64,000 bases of DNA from Nymphaea colorata (Eukaryota > Streptophyta > Magnoliopsida > Nymphaeales > Nymphaeaceae), in the NCBI RefSeq assembly GCF_008831285.2, contig NC_045141.1:3489224-3553223 (forward strand), read 5' to 3'. Shown here piece after piece: positions 35,101-47,400 of the stretch. Position 1 is the first letter of the stretch. Each line of letters opens with the position of its first letter. A program made the translations under genes and the position numbers. The notes below the pieces were generated by a model. The model did not search any database and was not told the origin of the DNA. It worked only from the letters and a program-made list of their open reading frames with translations.

Positions 35101-37015
35101 CTAAAGATAATGCAGTGTGAGACAGTCTGTTTGCCAACTTCCGTCCTTCTTATTGGTGCCACTTGGGCCTCTTTTTAATTCGTAGCGTTGTTTATAGATT
35201 TCACAAACGACTTTTTATTACTGTTGGCTTTCAGGAAGGGCCGGCGAAGTTGCCAACGATGTCTGACATTGATTTATGTGATCCTTATTTCAATTAGTTT
35301 TTAGGGAACCTCATGAATTATTGGTAAGCAAGGCCATATTTACAAAGGCATAGGTAGACATGACGAGGTTCTCCCATTTATTTGACTATTGCTACTTAAG
35401 ACTTACATGTTTCAACAATACTTAATATTATTTGGATTGCAGTCGCCAACATAAAAACTATTGAATCCGCAATTCACCTTGGATGTATCCTTTCTCCAGA
35501 AAGCACCAAATTGTTCAACTCGTATTAGAAGTTCGTCGTACAAAATTTATTGGGTTTTTCATAATCACAAACAGCTCGTGCCAATGAACCTTGCTTTTAT
35601 ATCTACTTGTCATTTGTGCAATTTTATGAATATATTTTCTCTTTTGTGGAAAAATAGGACGGTACATGGATGCTTTCTTTTCTTATTTATGTAAACATCC
35701 AAACAGATACGGAATAGTATTGAAGCATATTATTGTTTACGATGGCAGCATTCGTTCTCACCAAAAAGATAATCCTAGATGATGTGGTCCTTGTGACAAA
35801 TTTTTTGATTAACTGACTGTTTTTCTCCATAGCTGCTAAGACTGCAAATGAGGACTCAAATTTTAGACCTCATAACCTCTAATTTCGGTATGTCTAACTT
35901 AACTTCCTCTCTCTCTCTCTCTCTCTCTCTCCCTTTCTGGGCTAAATCAAATTTGGTTTGAAGGTGTTTGGCCCAAATCTTTAGAGCAGATTCGTAGAAT
36001 AGTAACAAGATTTTATATTTGCAGATGGCCCCTTCAGCTAACAAACATTAATCTAACACTTTCTTTTGTGTAGATTCATGGAATATTATTATAACACATC
36101 ATTTTATGAATCCGAGATTTATGAAACACTAACAAATTGTGACTATTGAGGAACGAATTTCAAAACTCAGGCCCTATTAGGGACTGGGCTTGTTCATCTG
36201 TTGGCTGCTACCGTGTGCAGACCAGAGAGTGCACTGGTTCACTATGTTTCTTCTCTTTGCCACTAGTGGTATAGTACAGAGGTGCAACTGCAGCCAGAAT
36301 TTGTCATCAGGAATTAATCATTGATCCAGCACTAGGAAGGGAAGGGCAGGTTATTGTGATGGCCACATGATTGGACTGTGAAGGCAAATAACGATGAGAA
36401 TGAACAAGAGGAAAAGATTCAGGTTTTAAGCATGGCGAGAAGGGTTTCAATTGATGTTTCAGTTATCACGGGGGCAGAAAAATTAGTCGGCCTAAGTAAG
36501 AAATATTGGATCGCTACAGATACATAACGCCTCATGTTTCATTGTAGCATCTCTTGGCCACCTTTCCTCATCACATTGAATCAAGTTCATGAACTTGGCA
36601 AAGAAATTCATGAATTTGCCAAACCCATTTTAAATAATTAACCTAGAAAACTTTAAATGATGATCTGTGGCAAAGATGGGATGACCATGACGCATCTAAA
36701 CACAATCATCGTAATCCCAATAACTATTAATGATGCCGTTAATAAAGGTTAGACAGAACAACTTTTTTTCTTCCCAGGCTGTCTTATTATAATTATTTGA
36801 TTTATAAACGTGGTCGAAAGGGTTCACAAAGAAATGCACGCACAACTCCTTCCTTGTGGACAAGAAGAAAACGGACCTACCACCACACTCACGTTGCTGG
36901 GCCCAAAGATGACCGCCTAGAATGGAACGCACTTGATTAACATGCTGATGTGAAACGTGACCAGGTGGGTTGGCTGGTCCTATGGCTATATGTATGAAGC
37001 AGACCCCCTTGTTGC
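31446..37015. other. Gene-free stretch with simple repeats
   Basis: No supported gene. It holds (TA)n at 32,117-32,150 and 32,725-32,746, a short imperfect GGACAAATGTCCTGAT repeat at 32,048-32,092, and (CT)n at 34,710-34,731 and 35,908-35,932. A 191-codon open frame at 33,366-33,941 has a biased, Phe/Lys-rich end and no recognisable domain. Confidence 0.6.
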
Positions 37016-37209
37016 CAGGGGACAGAGGGAAGAGGGCCGGCAGGAGTTTTGGCCCTTTTATATTTTACAAACTTTAAAAAAAATTATATATGAATTTCAA
37101 AAAAATTAGTCTAATATATATATAAATTTTGAAATTTTTATTTTGACTCTTATTAAAATTTTAAAACTATAATTTAACCTTTGCGACCAAAAATTCTTAG
37201 CTTTGCCCC
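37016..37209. mobile_element. hAT-like MITE (about 194 bp)
   Basis: The left end CAGGGGACAGAGGGAAG and the right end AATTCTTAGCTTTGCCCC resemble hAT termini (CAGGGGCGGAGC type) flanking an AT-rich core. The flanking octamers CTTGTTGC (37,008-37,015) and CTTGTTTG (37,210-37,217) agree at the first six positions, compatible with a decayed 8-bp TSD. The left end closely matches the reverse complement of the right end of the element at 46,267-46,468. Confidence 0.6.
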
Positions 37210-37217
37210 CTTGTTTG

Positions 37218-40200
37218 TTGGTCAAGGTTATCTGTCAAATCACACTCCTAAACTGATTTGACATCCTTCCTGCAGGATAGGCTAACATCACTGCTCACAC
37301 TATTGGGTCGCTCAATTAAATGTCAGCATGCAATCGAGGAAGGAAGGAAGTCCGGCCTTGGGTAATATGAACTGAACGAAATTTTAAAATAAAGGTAATC
37401 ATCTCATCGTAAAGAAATAAAGAGTGGAAATAAATCTGTTTAGGAGTGAGATTTAGCAGATTAGGTAATTTAAGCTCGAAAAAATCCAATGTTTTACTTA
37501 ATCACTTAGATGAAGCCCCAACAGCGACCGGCCTGTCGTTGCTGTCTAGAGTGTATCTAAGAATTTGCTTTCCCTTGTGCTAGTGGTGGGTGCTCAGAAG
37601 AGGGTTAATTTGGTTCTTCAACCGCTCATGTAGCAATTGTGGTTCGCCCCATTTCGAGATAATGTCTTCGAGGTCGTAGCTAGCGGTGGATTATTTTATT
37701 GAACTTCTAATTAGGCCTTGATGAAAGATTAATATTGTAAGTTATCTGTAAGGATTACCTTGAACAGGTGACAATGCTCTAGGAATCCCTTCAAGGACTT
37801 GAAAGGTTGGATGCAGGGACGAGTAGGAGGTGATCGGAGTTGAATTACTGACGCCACATTTTTTATACATACACTGTCTGCATGCTTGAGTATCTCTTTT
37901 CTGTTCATCGAGAAACTGATTTTATTTTCTATTGTTTTTCATTTTTTAAATACATTGATGCTTCCCATTGAGGACACATCTGTAAAGAAGTGCAGATCTG
38001 TTTCCACAAGAACATTGAAGTTTTCGCTGAAAGAGTGGAACTCAAAACTCTGATGAGAGTCTTTCGTTCACCAATGGTTGCCAAGAAACTTGCTCCTTTT
38101 TCCAGTTACCTGCCCATCCTCTTGTCTCATCTAACTCTTCCCATGGCGTTGTCCATCTAAGAGGCTCGGCAGTCTGGGTTCAGTTTGTGTTTTCCCAAGA
38201 TCATTCTCATAGAAGGCCTTTCCCTCAAGAGGAGAGAAATAATCGCTTGTGGAAAACATCAGCTTTAATTTAGCAGTTTTTCGTCCAAAATATGCAAGTG
38301 GAAGATGTCAGAGGGCCTTTCTCAAATGGTTTAACGCTCCTTTGGATCCAATAACAACTACTGCGCTACTCTATTCTTGTTATACAAAAGATAGAACAAA
38401 CAAAATCTTATCTTCTGTTTCTCCGTCTTGAGAGGAAGAACGTAACGACATGTGAAAGTGTTTTCACTCTTTTCTCCTTTCAGTTTTCAATTTTCCCATA
38501 TTGATGTAATGGTCAATAAGAATCTTGGCCACTACATGGCAAAATTTAACCTGAAAGATCTCTTGTTGACATAATCTAACTTAAGACATTGAAATATATA
38601 TATATATATATGTATGTATGTATGTATATGATAAGATAACTGTCATATCTTTATGTACCAGATTTAATGGAAATAATCAAAGAAGTTAATTTTAAAAGTT
38701 GTAAAGGGGTAGAATTAAGCTGGAAATATAGACGTTAAGATATTTTCAAGAGACTAAATTAACTATCAAAGGAGAATAGAGAGAGGAAAAGAAAGGAAGT
38801 AAATTAGTTTATTTAAACCATAATACTTCTACTCTTTGAGGGGAATTTCAATCACTTAAAACTACTTGGCTCCCACAGTTTCAATTTAATCTTTATATTG
38901 TTATCTATTTAAAGTTAATGTCCCAGACGATTCCCATTATGTATGGTACATACGGTCTGTAGCTACTTTGCTAATGATCATATGACAGTATATTTTATTA
39001 ATACAATTTTAATTTTCAGCCATGCAGCAATATCTAACACATAGCAATACACATTTATATATATATATATATATAAGCTATAAAAGCTATTTTGATACAA
39101 AACATGCTTTATTATTTTTCTGAGAATGTAGACTTTTTTATATCAAAATGATCCTATGTAGGCCATTCATTGTTTCTTATAATAAAAATAATCTTAAAGT
39201 GTAAGAAATGATCAATTTAGTATATGTCTTGCATCAACATATCGTAAGATCATATAAATAAGGTTTTATTGCAAAAAAAAAAAACATTTTAAATTTCACA
39301 ATCAAAGTGTCTAATTTTTACTTCTTACCTAAGTGTCTGGTTTCTACCAATTTCTATCAGAGAGGGTACAAAAGGTGGATTCTCATTGTTTGGGAGAGAC
39401 CAAGCTCTCTCTGTCTCTCCCCCCTCCCGCTCTCCCCTTTTCCTTCCTCCATTTCTTTCGTTCTAACCTTTCCCTCAAGTTCCTCATCCCTTCCCTCTAG
39501 TCTTCCTTTCTCTCTCCAGTTCTTCCTCCCTTCCCCATCTCTCCTCCCTCGAAACATGAAAGCACTCACAACAGAAATTTTTTTCGATGGACCACTATAT
39601 AAGTAGTTCACAAATTTTCATTAACCTTGATGCAGTGACTTGGATCTGGCCATATACATGGACCTATGTTTAAACACTAAATTAATGTTTTAAAGAGTGG
39701 GTAAAATTTCCGAGTCGGTTACCTAGGGATATATGATCGTTCCAAATTCCCCTTACTGACCTTGCCTACAATAAACCCCGTATTGATCCATGTTGGCGGT
39801 GGGCCCTACTGCTTAACACATTTTTCCCCTTCACATCACAGGTAGGGAAAATTGTTAAGCCGCTTTTGATTATTGAAGATCCGCAGTTTTACATTAAAGT
39901 ATGGATTTAAAATTCAGGTACCCGTGAGGAATCAAACGAATTTAGAGGAATCAAAAAGGCTGAGTTGAAAGGAAGGAAGCAGATGTTGGCCCTTGAACAT
40001 GAGAAAAACACAGGTGGATAAAGCGAGCGAGAAGAACAAAAGTTTCACATCCATCAACACGTTATAATTGGAAGCTTATTTTCGGTAGTTGATAAAAATA
40101 GTGGACGTACAAGCGTAATTGGCAAAGGTGGAGGTTGTATTTTGGAATTTTAGCAAAGCCCTATTTGAAATTTTTCCTTTCTTCAACCCAAATAGATTTC

Positions 40201-40694
40201 GATTTCCCATGGTTTAAGTAAAAGATTCTTTTTATCAACAAGAATGAGGTTAGTATGACGCCCATATTCGAGATTTCGCAAACAAGCAAAAGCTGGTATT
40301 TAAAAATTTCCCCGACTCAAAACGAATAATAATGTTTGTACTTCTGGAAAATTAAAGCTACCAAAAAAAAGCTAACGCATCATTTGGTATATATAGGTAA
40401 AATTAGTTCTAAAATAAAACCGGATCATTAAGTTCATTTTTCTGTTAAGATTCTCCATTTTTAAGGTGAAGATCTAGGATGTTTGAGCACATATATATTA
40501 TATATAATACAAACATTGAGCAAATATACATCGTCTTTTCGAAGGCACGACTAGATAAGACCAATATATACAGCACATCTCCAAAGCGCTCCCTCCGTTT
40601 CCTTTCTTCCTCGTAGGCTTCATAAAGCACCACCACCGATATGTTTAAGGAGAGACAACCACCACCGACATATTTAGGAGAGAGAAGGAAACCA
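37218..40694. other. Gene-free stretch downstream of the HLS1-like gene
   Basis: No coding sequence is supported. It includes (TA)n and TATG repeats at 38,593-38,628, (TA)n at 39,056-39,076 and a CT-rich tract at 39,400-39,550. The last ~300 bp (to 40,694) should include the 3' UTR and poly(A) site of the HLS1-like gene on the minus strand. Confidence 0.55.
40630..40685. repeat. 28-bp imperfect tandem duplication in the presumed HLS1-like 3' UTR
   Basis: CCACCACCGATATGTTTAAG is followed by a near copy, CCACCACCGACATATTTAGG, each leading into GAGAGA. It lies about 10-65 bp past the stop codon. Confidence 0.8.
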
Positions 40695-41905
40695 TCAGAC
40701 CTCCCTGGGGTCCACGAAGATGGAAGTTCCCGGCGGCGACTTGGTCCAGTCACCGACCTCGCCGTCCGAGTAGCCTTCCCCGCCGGACAGCCGCTTGATG
40801 CACCACATGTCATCAAACGACATCCTGGCCCAGTGCGGGACTCCCTCCCTTAGCGGCTCGCAGAATGCCACCTCAGCGACGACCACGCCGGCCCCACGCT
40901 GCCTCCCCAAGTTGTGGGCCCACCTGCAGAGTCCCCTCATCAATGCAGCCGAATTCGGTCCCTCTCCGGTGAGGCCGTACAGGAAGAGGCCGCCGAACGG
41001 CCGCGAGATCTCCGGCACCGACGGGATTCGGAGCCACGGCAGGAACCGATCCAGGAGACGGCTGGCTCGGGCCACGGCGAGCTTGGCGCGAGGGAGGCCC
41101 TTCACCTGGAGCTTGTAGACGTCGCCGGCGTTCCAGACAGAGAGTGCAGCCCACGACTGCGGAGGGGCAGCAGAAAAGGACGCGAAGTCGGTGACAGAGG
41201 AGGAGGGGACGGCAAGGAAGGTGCCAAGCGTGAGCTTGTTGGATAGGACGGCATCGATATCACGGGGGAAGAAGTCGACGGTTGAGAGGTTGGAGCGGTA
41301 GAGGGATTCGGCGTCGGAGGAGGAGAGGCGGAGGATGCGGACGCCGGAGGGGAGGCGGAGCCGGTGGGCGTGGACGGGGTGGACAAGGACGGTGGGCGTT
41401 CGGAACTTGATGTAGTCCAGGCGGCGGGTGAAGAGGCCGAGGGAGGCCTCGTTGTGGCGATCCGTGGCCATGTAGGCGTACTCCGCGCCGCTATCGCGGA
41501 ACCACAGCTCCAGGCGCGTTACGAGCTTCAGGCCGATGCCTTTCCGTCTGAACCATATTGAAGAAAACAGAAGAAGGGAAATATGAGATAACCAAGTTCA
41601 GATGCAATAAGACCATAAAAACATTACAGATGAAGGAATAAGTTTTTCAGTTCAGCGATTGGTGACGAAAAGAAACGGTCCTCTGTCGTTCTTATATAAT
41701 TTAAGAGTGTGCAAGGACAAGTGTAGATCTTTCCAACAGAGAAATTTTCCTGGGTAATAGAGAAATCATTCACTCTTCTGCAATTTTTTTGGGGAAAGAT
41801 TGACTGGGGACGGGAGAAAGGGAAAACTGAGAAGCAAGTTCCGCATTTCCACTATTATAAGTGGAAAAAGTAGAAGAGAAGATGAACGGAAAGTGCAGCT
41901 TGGCC

Positions 41906-41984
<79 letters not shown>

Positions 41985-43558
41985 AGAACGGGGTTTTGCC
42001 TACTTGCAGGTCGTGATAGCTATTGAAGCAGAGAGCAATGATTGAAAACTTGCCAAAAAAGACAAACGTCGTGACTGAACCACCTTGAAAAGCAGATATA
42101 AAAATGGCCATCTGTTTACTCGTCTTATCTCGTCAAAAGGTAAACTGGGAAGCGTAGGAGTTGCTGACAGAAACATTAAAAGTAAACGTTAAAGACATTC
42201 ATGAAACAAAGAAGAAGAGCAAACAAAGGGCTCCCTGCAATAGCAGTCAGTTCACAGTGGATGGTTCAACGCAGCCTTCTGGACCTCCAAAAAATTTGAA
42301 AGATCATTAAGCAGAGGCTTAAAATGAATGAATAGAATGTACTGCTGGGACAAAAAAGGGACGGAGGAGTTTAAAAGAAATGGAGAAGGACAAAAACAGA
42401 GAAAAAAGGGGAGCAGCTACGCTTCGTTTTCCTTTGGACATAAGCTGACTTTGTCTGGTAGAAAAAAGAAAACTGCCTCGTTGGGAAAAGAATCCAGATT
42501 TCCGAAAAGAAAAAGGGAACCCATTGATGGAACAGAGTCACTGCCAGCAACACAAGTATTCTAGGGTCAGAAAATTAAGAAATCCCTGTCTCAGGCACCA
42601 ATTGAAGGATGGCCTACAAAACGGACAATAAATTAAATACAGAAGACAGATGGAATGAAAACCAAACCGGATCAAGTAAACCATCCAGTAGCTAAGCAAT
42701 TGAAGCAGCACCAACTTGAGAAATGCTGGAAGAGAAAAACAGTATTTGGTTTAAGAAACAGAAGCGCCATTGTATGATGGGTCATAAGTTGTCGGAAAGG
42801 AAGTAAAAAAGGAAGCGTGCTTTGCTAGGATAAAGGAGGTAGGATAATTTCCCGGCAGGACAGAGCCAGAGAAGAGAGAGAGGACTTCCGAGGAAGGTAA
42901 CGGAATGACAGCAGAGTGAACAGAAAAGACAGAGGAAATAGGATAACCAATCCATTTACATGGACATTTCCTTTTCACTGTAACAAAACAAGAAAGTTTA
43001 CAAAGAAATCTACATAACAAACACAACAATAAAGCATTAGAAAAGAAAACAACAGGAAAAAGTCAGAAGACATAAGCAAAAAGTACAGAGAAGAATCCAC
43101 ATGTAAACCGCAGTTTTCACCTGTAAGAAGGGGAAACTCTAAGGCCGAGAATGTAAGCGGCTTTGGTGAAGACAGGAACTGGCTTGTTATCACTCTCTTC
43201 ACATCCACTCCTGCCGTTTCGTGGGACCTTTCTGCCACAGGTAACCGTTCTAATGCAACCCCTTACCACCCCCACTATCTCTCCCTCCCTTCCTCGCACT
43301 TCTGCTACCTGTGCTCATTTTCAAAGGCCACTAAGTTTCAGAAAGAAGAAGAAGTGAACACACATGAACTCCTGGAAACAAAAGGCCTACCAACATGACA
43401 GAAGAAGGAGAGTGACGAATTCGGCACATGGGGTCGCCCATTGAGTCAGTTAGCAGAGAAGTCTTCCCACTAGGACCAACCTCACACTTCCTCTCAAACG
43501 ACTCCACTCCCTCACGGTCCCTCACTTCATCATACTTTCTGATCACTACGTCTTCCAT
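40695..43558 (-). CDS. HLS1: HOOKLESS1-like N-acetyltransferase (three exons, 402 aa)
   Basis: The split gene has exon 1 at 43,558-43,391 (56 codons), exon 2 at 43,308-43,121 and exon 3 at 41,547-40,695. Introns are 82 bp and 1,573 bp, both GT-AG. The exons sum to 1,209 nt, or 402 residues plus stop, close to Arabidopsis HLS1 (403). The N-terminal GNAT domain spans about residues 1-185. The acetyl-CoA loop R-x-x-G-x-G is RRKGIG at 119-124, and its first Arg codon is split by intron 2. Family blocks include CEVGPSGK (25-32), GDPMCRIRHSP (41-51), GLRVSP, MATDRHNEASLGLFTRRL, ESLYRSNLSTVDFFPRDID, QSWAALSVWN, YGLTGEGP and the terminal GDWTKSPPGTSIFVDPRE. In Arabidopsis HLS1 acts in apical-hook formation and ethylene-auxin cross-talk, probably as a nuclear acetyltransferase; that role here is inferred from homology. 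Exon 3 is GC-rich compared with the surroundings. It appears intact; a close HLS1 paralogue is equally possible. Confidence 0.95.
41548..43120 (-). other. Intron 2 of the HLS1-like gene
   Basis: The donor AG|GTGAAA lies at 43,120 and the acceptor TTCAG at 41,548, interrupting an Arg codon (phase 2). The 1.57-kb intron has no coding sequence and carries the compound microsatellite at 41,908-41,981. Confidence 0.9.
41908..41981. repeat. (TA)n(GA)n compound microsatellite in intron 2
   Basis: About 21 TA units run into about 15 GA units. It lies inside the HLS1-like intron, about 360 bp from the exon 3 acceptor. Confidence 0.97.
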
Positions 43559-43611
43559 CTCTCTCGCTCTTCGCTCTCTTTCTGGCTTTGAAGGCTCCAA
43601 CCCTCCCCTCC

Positions 43612-43622
43612 GTATATATAGA
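43612..43622 (-). promoter_or_regulatory. TATA box of the HLS1-like gene
   Basis: The minus strand reads TCTATATATAC, 54 bp upstream of the ATG at 43,558. This implies transcription starting about 30 bp further down and a short 5' leader. The region around the ATG on this strand is GA-rich, as in many plant leaders. Confidence 0.65.
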
Positions 43623-46258
43623 CCAAAATGGTTTACAATGGGCAATACGAAAATAAAATAAGCAAAAGAGGAGGGAAATTGTCCAGCGGTTAAAGCCCGC
43701 AAACCCTGAATCACGTGGCAAGCAAGGGAGGGAGGGAGAGAGAGAGAAGGGGGCCGGAGGCCGTTAGAGGGGCAATCTTTTCTCTCTCCTTTCCGTTCCG
43801 ACGCCTCCCATCCCCTTCTCTCGTTTGCGTTGATTTTAGTGGATAGGTGTGCATCGATTAACCTGCCACTCCTCTTTAAGCTGACCCTATTCCCCCTCAG
43901 CCTTTTCTCTTTCTAGGATAATTATCACATGGAAAGCAATGGCGGCGGCTCCGCATTCTTACCCCTCCCTCCCTCTTTAATATTCAATCATTAATTACTC
44001 TTCTTATCGGTCGTCGTGGTGGTCTTATACCAACATCCCAGCACTTGCCCACACATCATCTATCAAGTTGATATGCATACCATGCTAACTTTCATCAGAT
44101 TGCATGATATCACATGGAAGCAAGCGATAGTACATGCATGCACAAGCAGCGGCCTGGGATGCTTTATGCTATCATGCCCCAATTGATGATGATGTCATAG
44201 GTATGTGGAAGAGTGTGTTCTGATGGCAATGCATGGTACACGTGATGATGGGATGCATGTATGGATGGTGCGGTGCGCCTTGAAGGAAGTTAATTAATAA
44301 AAATTGGGGGAGCGTCAAGGGGCGCCGCCAAGTGGCCTGGGAAGGAAGTGCCCGTAGATGGACGGCGCTGAAAGTGATTACAGCTAAGAGAGGCAGCACT
44401 AGTTACGCTTGTTACCAATGAAATTTCACCACTTGTTCAAGCGCTGGCCGCCGGAGGGCTCAACAATGGTGGTGAAGAGACACACAGAAGTCAGGGGTTC
44501 AGTGAAAATATGGACGCGCGCTTTGAAGATTACGCGTTACATTCCCAGCATTGTGAGTTGTTACAGCATTAAGCATTTGTTATGAGACCCGCATGTAAAT
44601 ATTATATTTCAATAACCCTTTCTTTTTTCTAGTTCTCTATTAACTTTTGATTACATATTTGAACATTTACTGAACAAAGCATTTGATTTGGATACGCAAA
44701 GGCAAAATACATTTGCTGTACAATTTGACTTTACAGATATGATATTGGATGCCATTTAATTGGAAATATATATTCAATCAATCATTTTTTGAGTTTGAAT
44801 GTTTTTTCTAAATTATAAAAAATTGACAGCTCTTACAATATTACAGTTGTGTTATAAATAATAATATTTTCCCCAAAAATAGCTCTAACTAAAGCATGTT
44901 CTATATTAAATTAGTAATTATACGCATGTTAATCTAATAAAATATTGTTTAAAATATTTTCAACAAGAATTTTAAGTGCTTTGAGTTTATTAATAACGAA
45001 GATCCAACGGAAACTAAAACAGAAAACAGTAACTGATAAGGGAGACTCGGACTGCCAAGTTTGATAGCACCATCAAGTTGGTGATCGGCAGTTTCGTGAC
45101 TGATAAGTTCTTGTCAAAATTCGTTTACGTGAGCCTAGTCTAAACCTCCGAAACGTATTTTTTTAAATGAAGTCATAATGCATCAGGTTTTTGAACAGAA
45201 AGCCTCAGGGTTCACTTTTTAACCCATCAGAAATGTGATCTACAGAATTTATTTGGTTAATTTGCACTCTAGATATTTCGTTCCACCAATTCAATTGATG
45301 ATTATTTAAAATAACTTACCACAAAAACGTGGTTGGCATGTCAAAACATATGTTTGAAAGCAAGATTAAACTCGGATATACGTACGTTTAGATTTAATAT
45401 TGAATCTTGTACACCAGAAACTTAGCATTACTTTTCTGAAACCTTTACTCGTATGCTTATCTACGTCAAATCACCCTTCAATCCCGCCAAAGGGCTTGAC
45501 AGTTGCCAGATAACTATCATCTTGTTAGATTCGCCATCGAGGGCATGTATCATCTTGTTCGACTTCTATACATTGCTAAATAACAAGCCACTTAGCTGAG
45601 GGACAAAAATCAGAACTATTAAATTAAATATTGAAGCGTTTATTTTGCAATTTAACCTTATAAGTATGATATTAAAAGTGATTTGGTAACAAACATCTAT
45701 TAAATTAGCCAATTTTTTATTTTAAAAATGTTTTTTGACAATCCGAAAATGAATGCCTCATAATATCAAAATTTTGATAGTAGAAGAATCAATTTTTTTG
45801 TAAAAATAACGTAAATTAAAACATGATTTATATTAAATAGCACTTTAATATGTTCAAATTTTGTTAAAAATATTTTTTAACACAAATTTAAAAGGTTTGA
45901 TTTTTGTTTCTTACCAACAAGTGATCTAGAGTGTGTATGTGTATATATATATATATATATATAATCTCCTCTTACGCCTCCTTTTTGACAAGAAAATCCT
46001 TTTTAGCATAAGGGGTACGCTTCGCAGGAAGAATTTGATCTAAACGATCAGACGTTCCTTGCACTTTAAAAGAAAAAAAACAAAAAAAGGCATCGGGCCT
46101 GCTTTCAGTGGCGTCGCCAGCTCTGGGGGTTGATGTAGCCTTTCCCACACCAAATTTCCTTTTTGTAGCGGAAAGGTGCCGTCATCTCCCCCGGTGACTC
46201 TGGTGACGCTAGCAGGGAGGTGCCCTCGCCTCCCCTTAGCAAGTTGATGGTAACTTAG
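43623..46258. other. Upstream region of the HLS1-like gene, otherwise gene-free
   Basis: The first ~900 bp are comparatively GC-rich and CT/GA-rich (43,720-43,990) and probably hold promoter elements, none of which can be named reliably. Further out it is AT-rich, with (TA)n at 45,936-45,963. No gene is supported. Confidence 0.55.
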
Positions 46259-46266
46259 CGTAAGGG

Positions 46267-46468
46267 CTGGGGCGGAGCCCCAATTTTCTTTAAGGGTAAG
46301 CCGGGAGTCCGACCTCTAGACCTGAGTAGGGCCAAACTGAATTTGAATATAAAAAATACATCACAAAATTAAAAAATAATATTTTTTTCAATGTAAAAAA
46401 AAAAATCATTGGTTAGTTAGGGTGGGGCCATGGCCTAGGCGCCCCCCCCCCCCTTCCCTCTGCCCCTG
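46267..46468. mobile_element. hAT-like MITE (202 bp)
   Basis: It begins CTGGGGCGGAGCCCCAATTTT and ends CTTCCCTCTGCCCCTG. The flanking octamers CGTAAGGG (46,259-46,266) and CTTAAGGG (46,469-46,476) match at 7 of 8 positions, as expected for an hAT TSD. The reverse complement of the right end, CAGGGGCAGAGGGAAGG, matches the left end of the MITE at 37,016. The core is AT-rich and non-coding, with a C-homopolymer near the right end. Confidence 0.65.
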
Positions 46469-46479
46469 CTTAAGGGGAG

Positions 46480-46492
<13 letters not shown>

Positions 46493-46546
<54 letters not shown>
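46493..46546. repeat. (TA)n microsatellite
   Basis: About 27 TA/AT units lie just right of the hAT-like MITE. Confidence 0.97.
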
Positions 46547-46550
<4 letters not shown>

Positions 46551-46829
46551 AATAAAAGCTTTTAGGAGAGAGAAACAAGCAAAATAGGATTAAGAACTTA
46601 AGATGAACTTTTACACCTTAAAGCAGTTAAAACCAAACTCAGGCGGCTCTGATCGGAGTCATCGATCCAATAAGTCGGCCTATTCTTGGCTGAATCACTC
46701 GAATTTTGGTGCCAACTCGCTTGGGTCATAATTCATAGCCCAACGAGACGATGATCCTTAGCCGACCAAGGCAATTCCTGAGTCAACCTGACCGGCTTTG
46801 TCAACAACGAACTGAACTTGGTAGTACAT

Positions 46830-47400
46830 TGATTAAGCGTATCCAATCACAATGGTGTGAAAAAATTGAAATTTGACTCCTAGACTGATATGAAATGATA
46901 TCAAAGTTGAGTTGCTTACTAAGTGACATGCCAGGATAAGGACAAGCTTAGTAAACTTGTGCACAATCCAAGATGAATTAACTTGAATTGAGCCGTGAAT
47001 ACTTGGATCTTGCACTAAAGAGTATGATCCCAGCTTTGTGCGAACTAACTTATTCGGTTGAGTTCAAATTGAGCTCATACCCAGCAAATGAGTGAGAAAT
47101 TGATAGTGTGCTACTGGGACAACTGCTTTAGAACTAAAACTTGAATACCGGAACTGAAAATAATATTGAAAATATTTGCGTTGTAGTGGGAGGGTCATAA
47201 CTTGGCCTTGTCCAAGTTTGACAATGTCTTGGTGGTCTAAGAATGACATGTGATCTAGTTCAATGAGCTGACTTGAGTTAGAGGCTTGTTTGAGCGAAGG
47301 AAAAGCTACCAGGCTGACTCTAACCATTCCTATAGACCAATAAAGATTGAGAAATGTCCTCACTGAGCTAGTCTGTAGCAATTCTTAGAGTTCTTGAAGG
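46830..47400. repeat. Diverged repeat, inverted relative to 60,945-61,530
   Basis: The reverse complement aligns over about 570 bp with 60,945-61,530. Shared blocks include AGAACTCTAAGAATTG, CACCAAGAC.TTGTCA, GTTCTA.AG.AGTTGTCC and AGTTAATTCATCTTGGA. There is no coding sequence. It is probably one member of an old repeat family such as an LTR. Confidence 0.7.

Noticed and set aside
40795-41386. GC-rich frames in other phases over HLS1-like exon 3
   Set aside because: They are shadows of the GC-rich coding exon. Only the minus-strand frame with the family motifs is real.
43675-43710. tRNA-like string (GTCCAGCGGTTAAAGCCCG) upstream of the HLS1-like gene
   Set aside because: No B-box or cloverleaf could be formed around it.
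46106-46214. CAGTGGCGTCGCCAG with an imperfect inverted copy CTGGTGACGCTAGC, a possible tiny hAT MITE
   Set aside because: Only 109 bp with imperfect ends and no matching 8-bp TSD; the neighbouring 46,267-46,468 call explains the region better.
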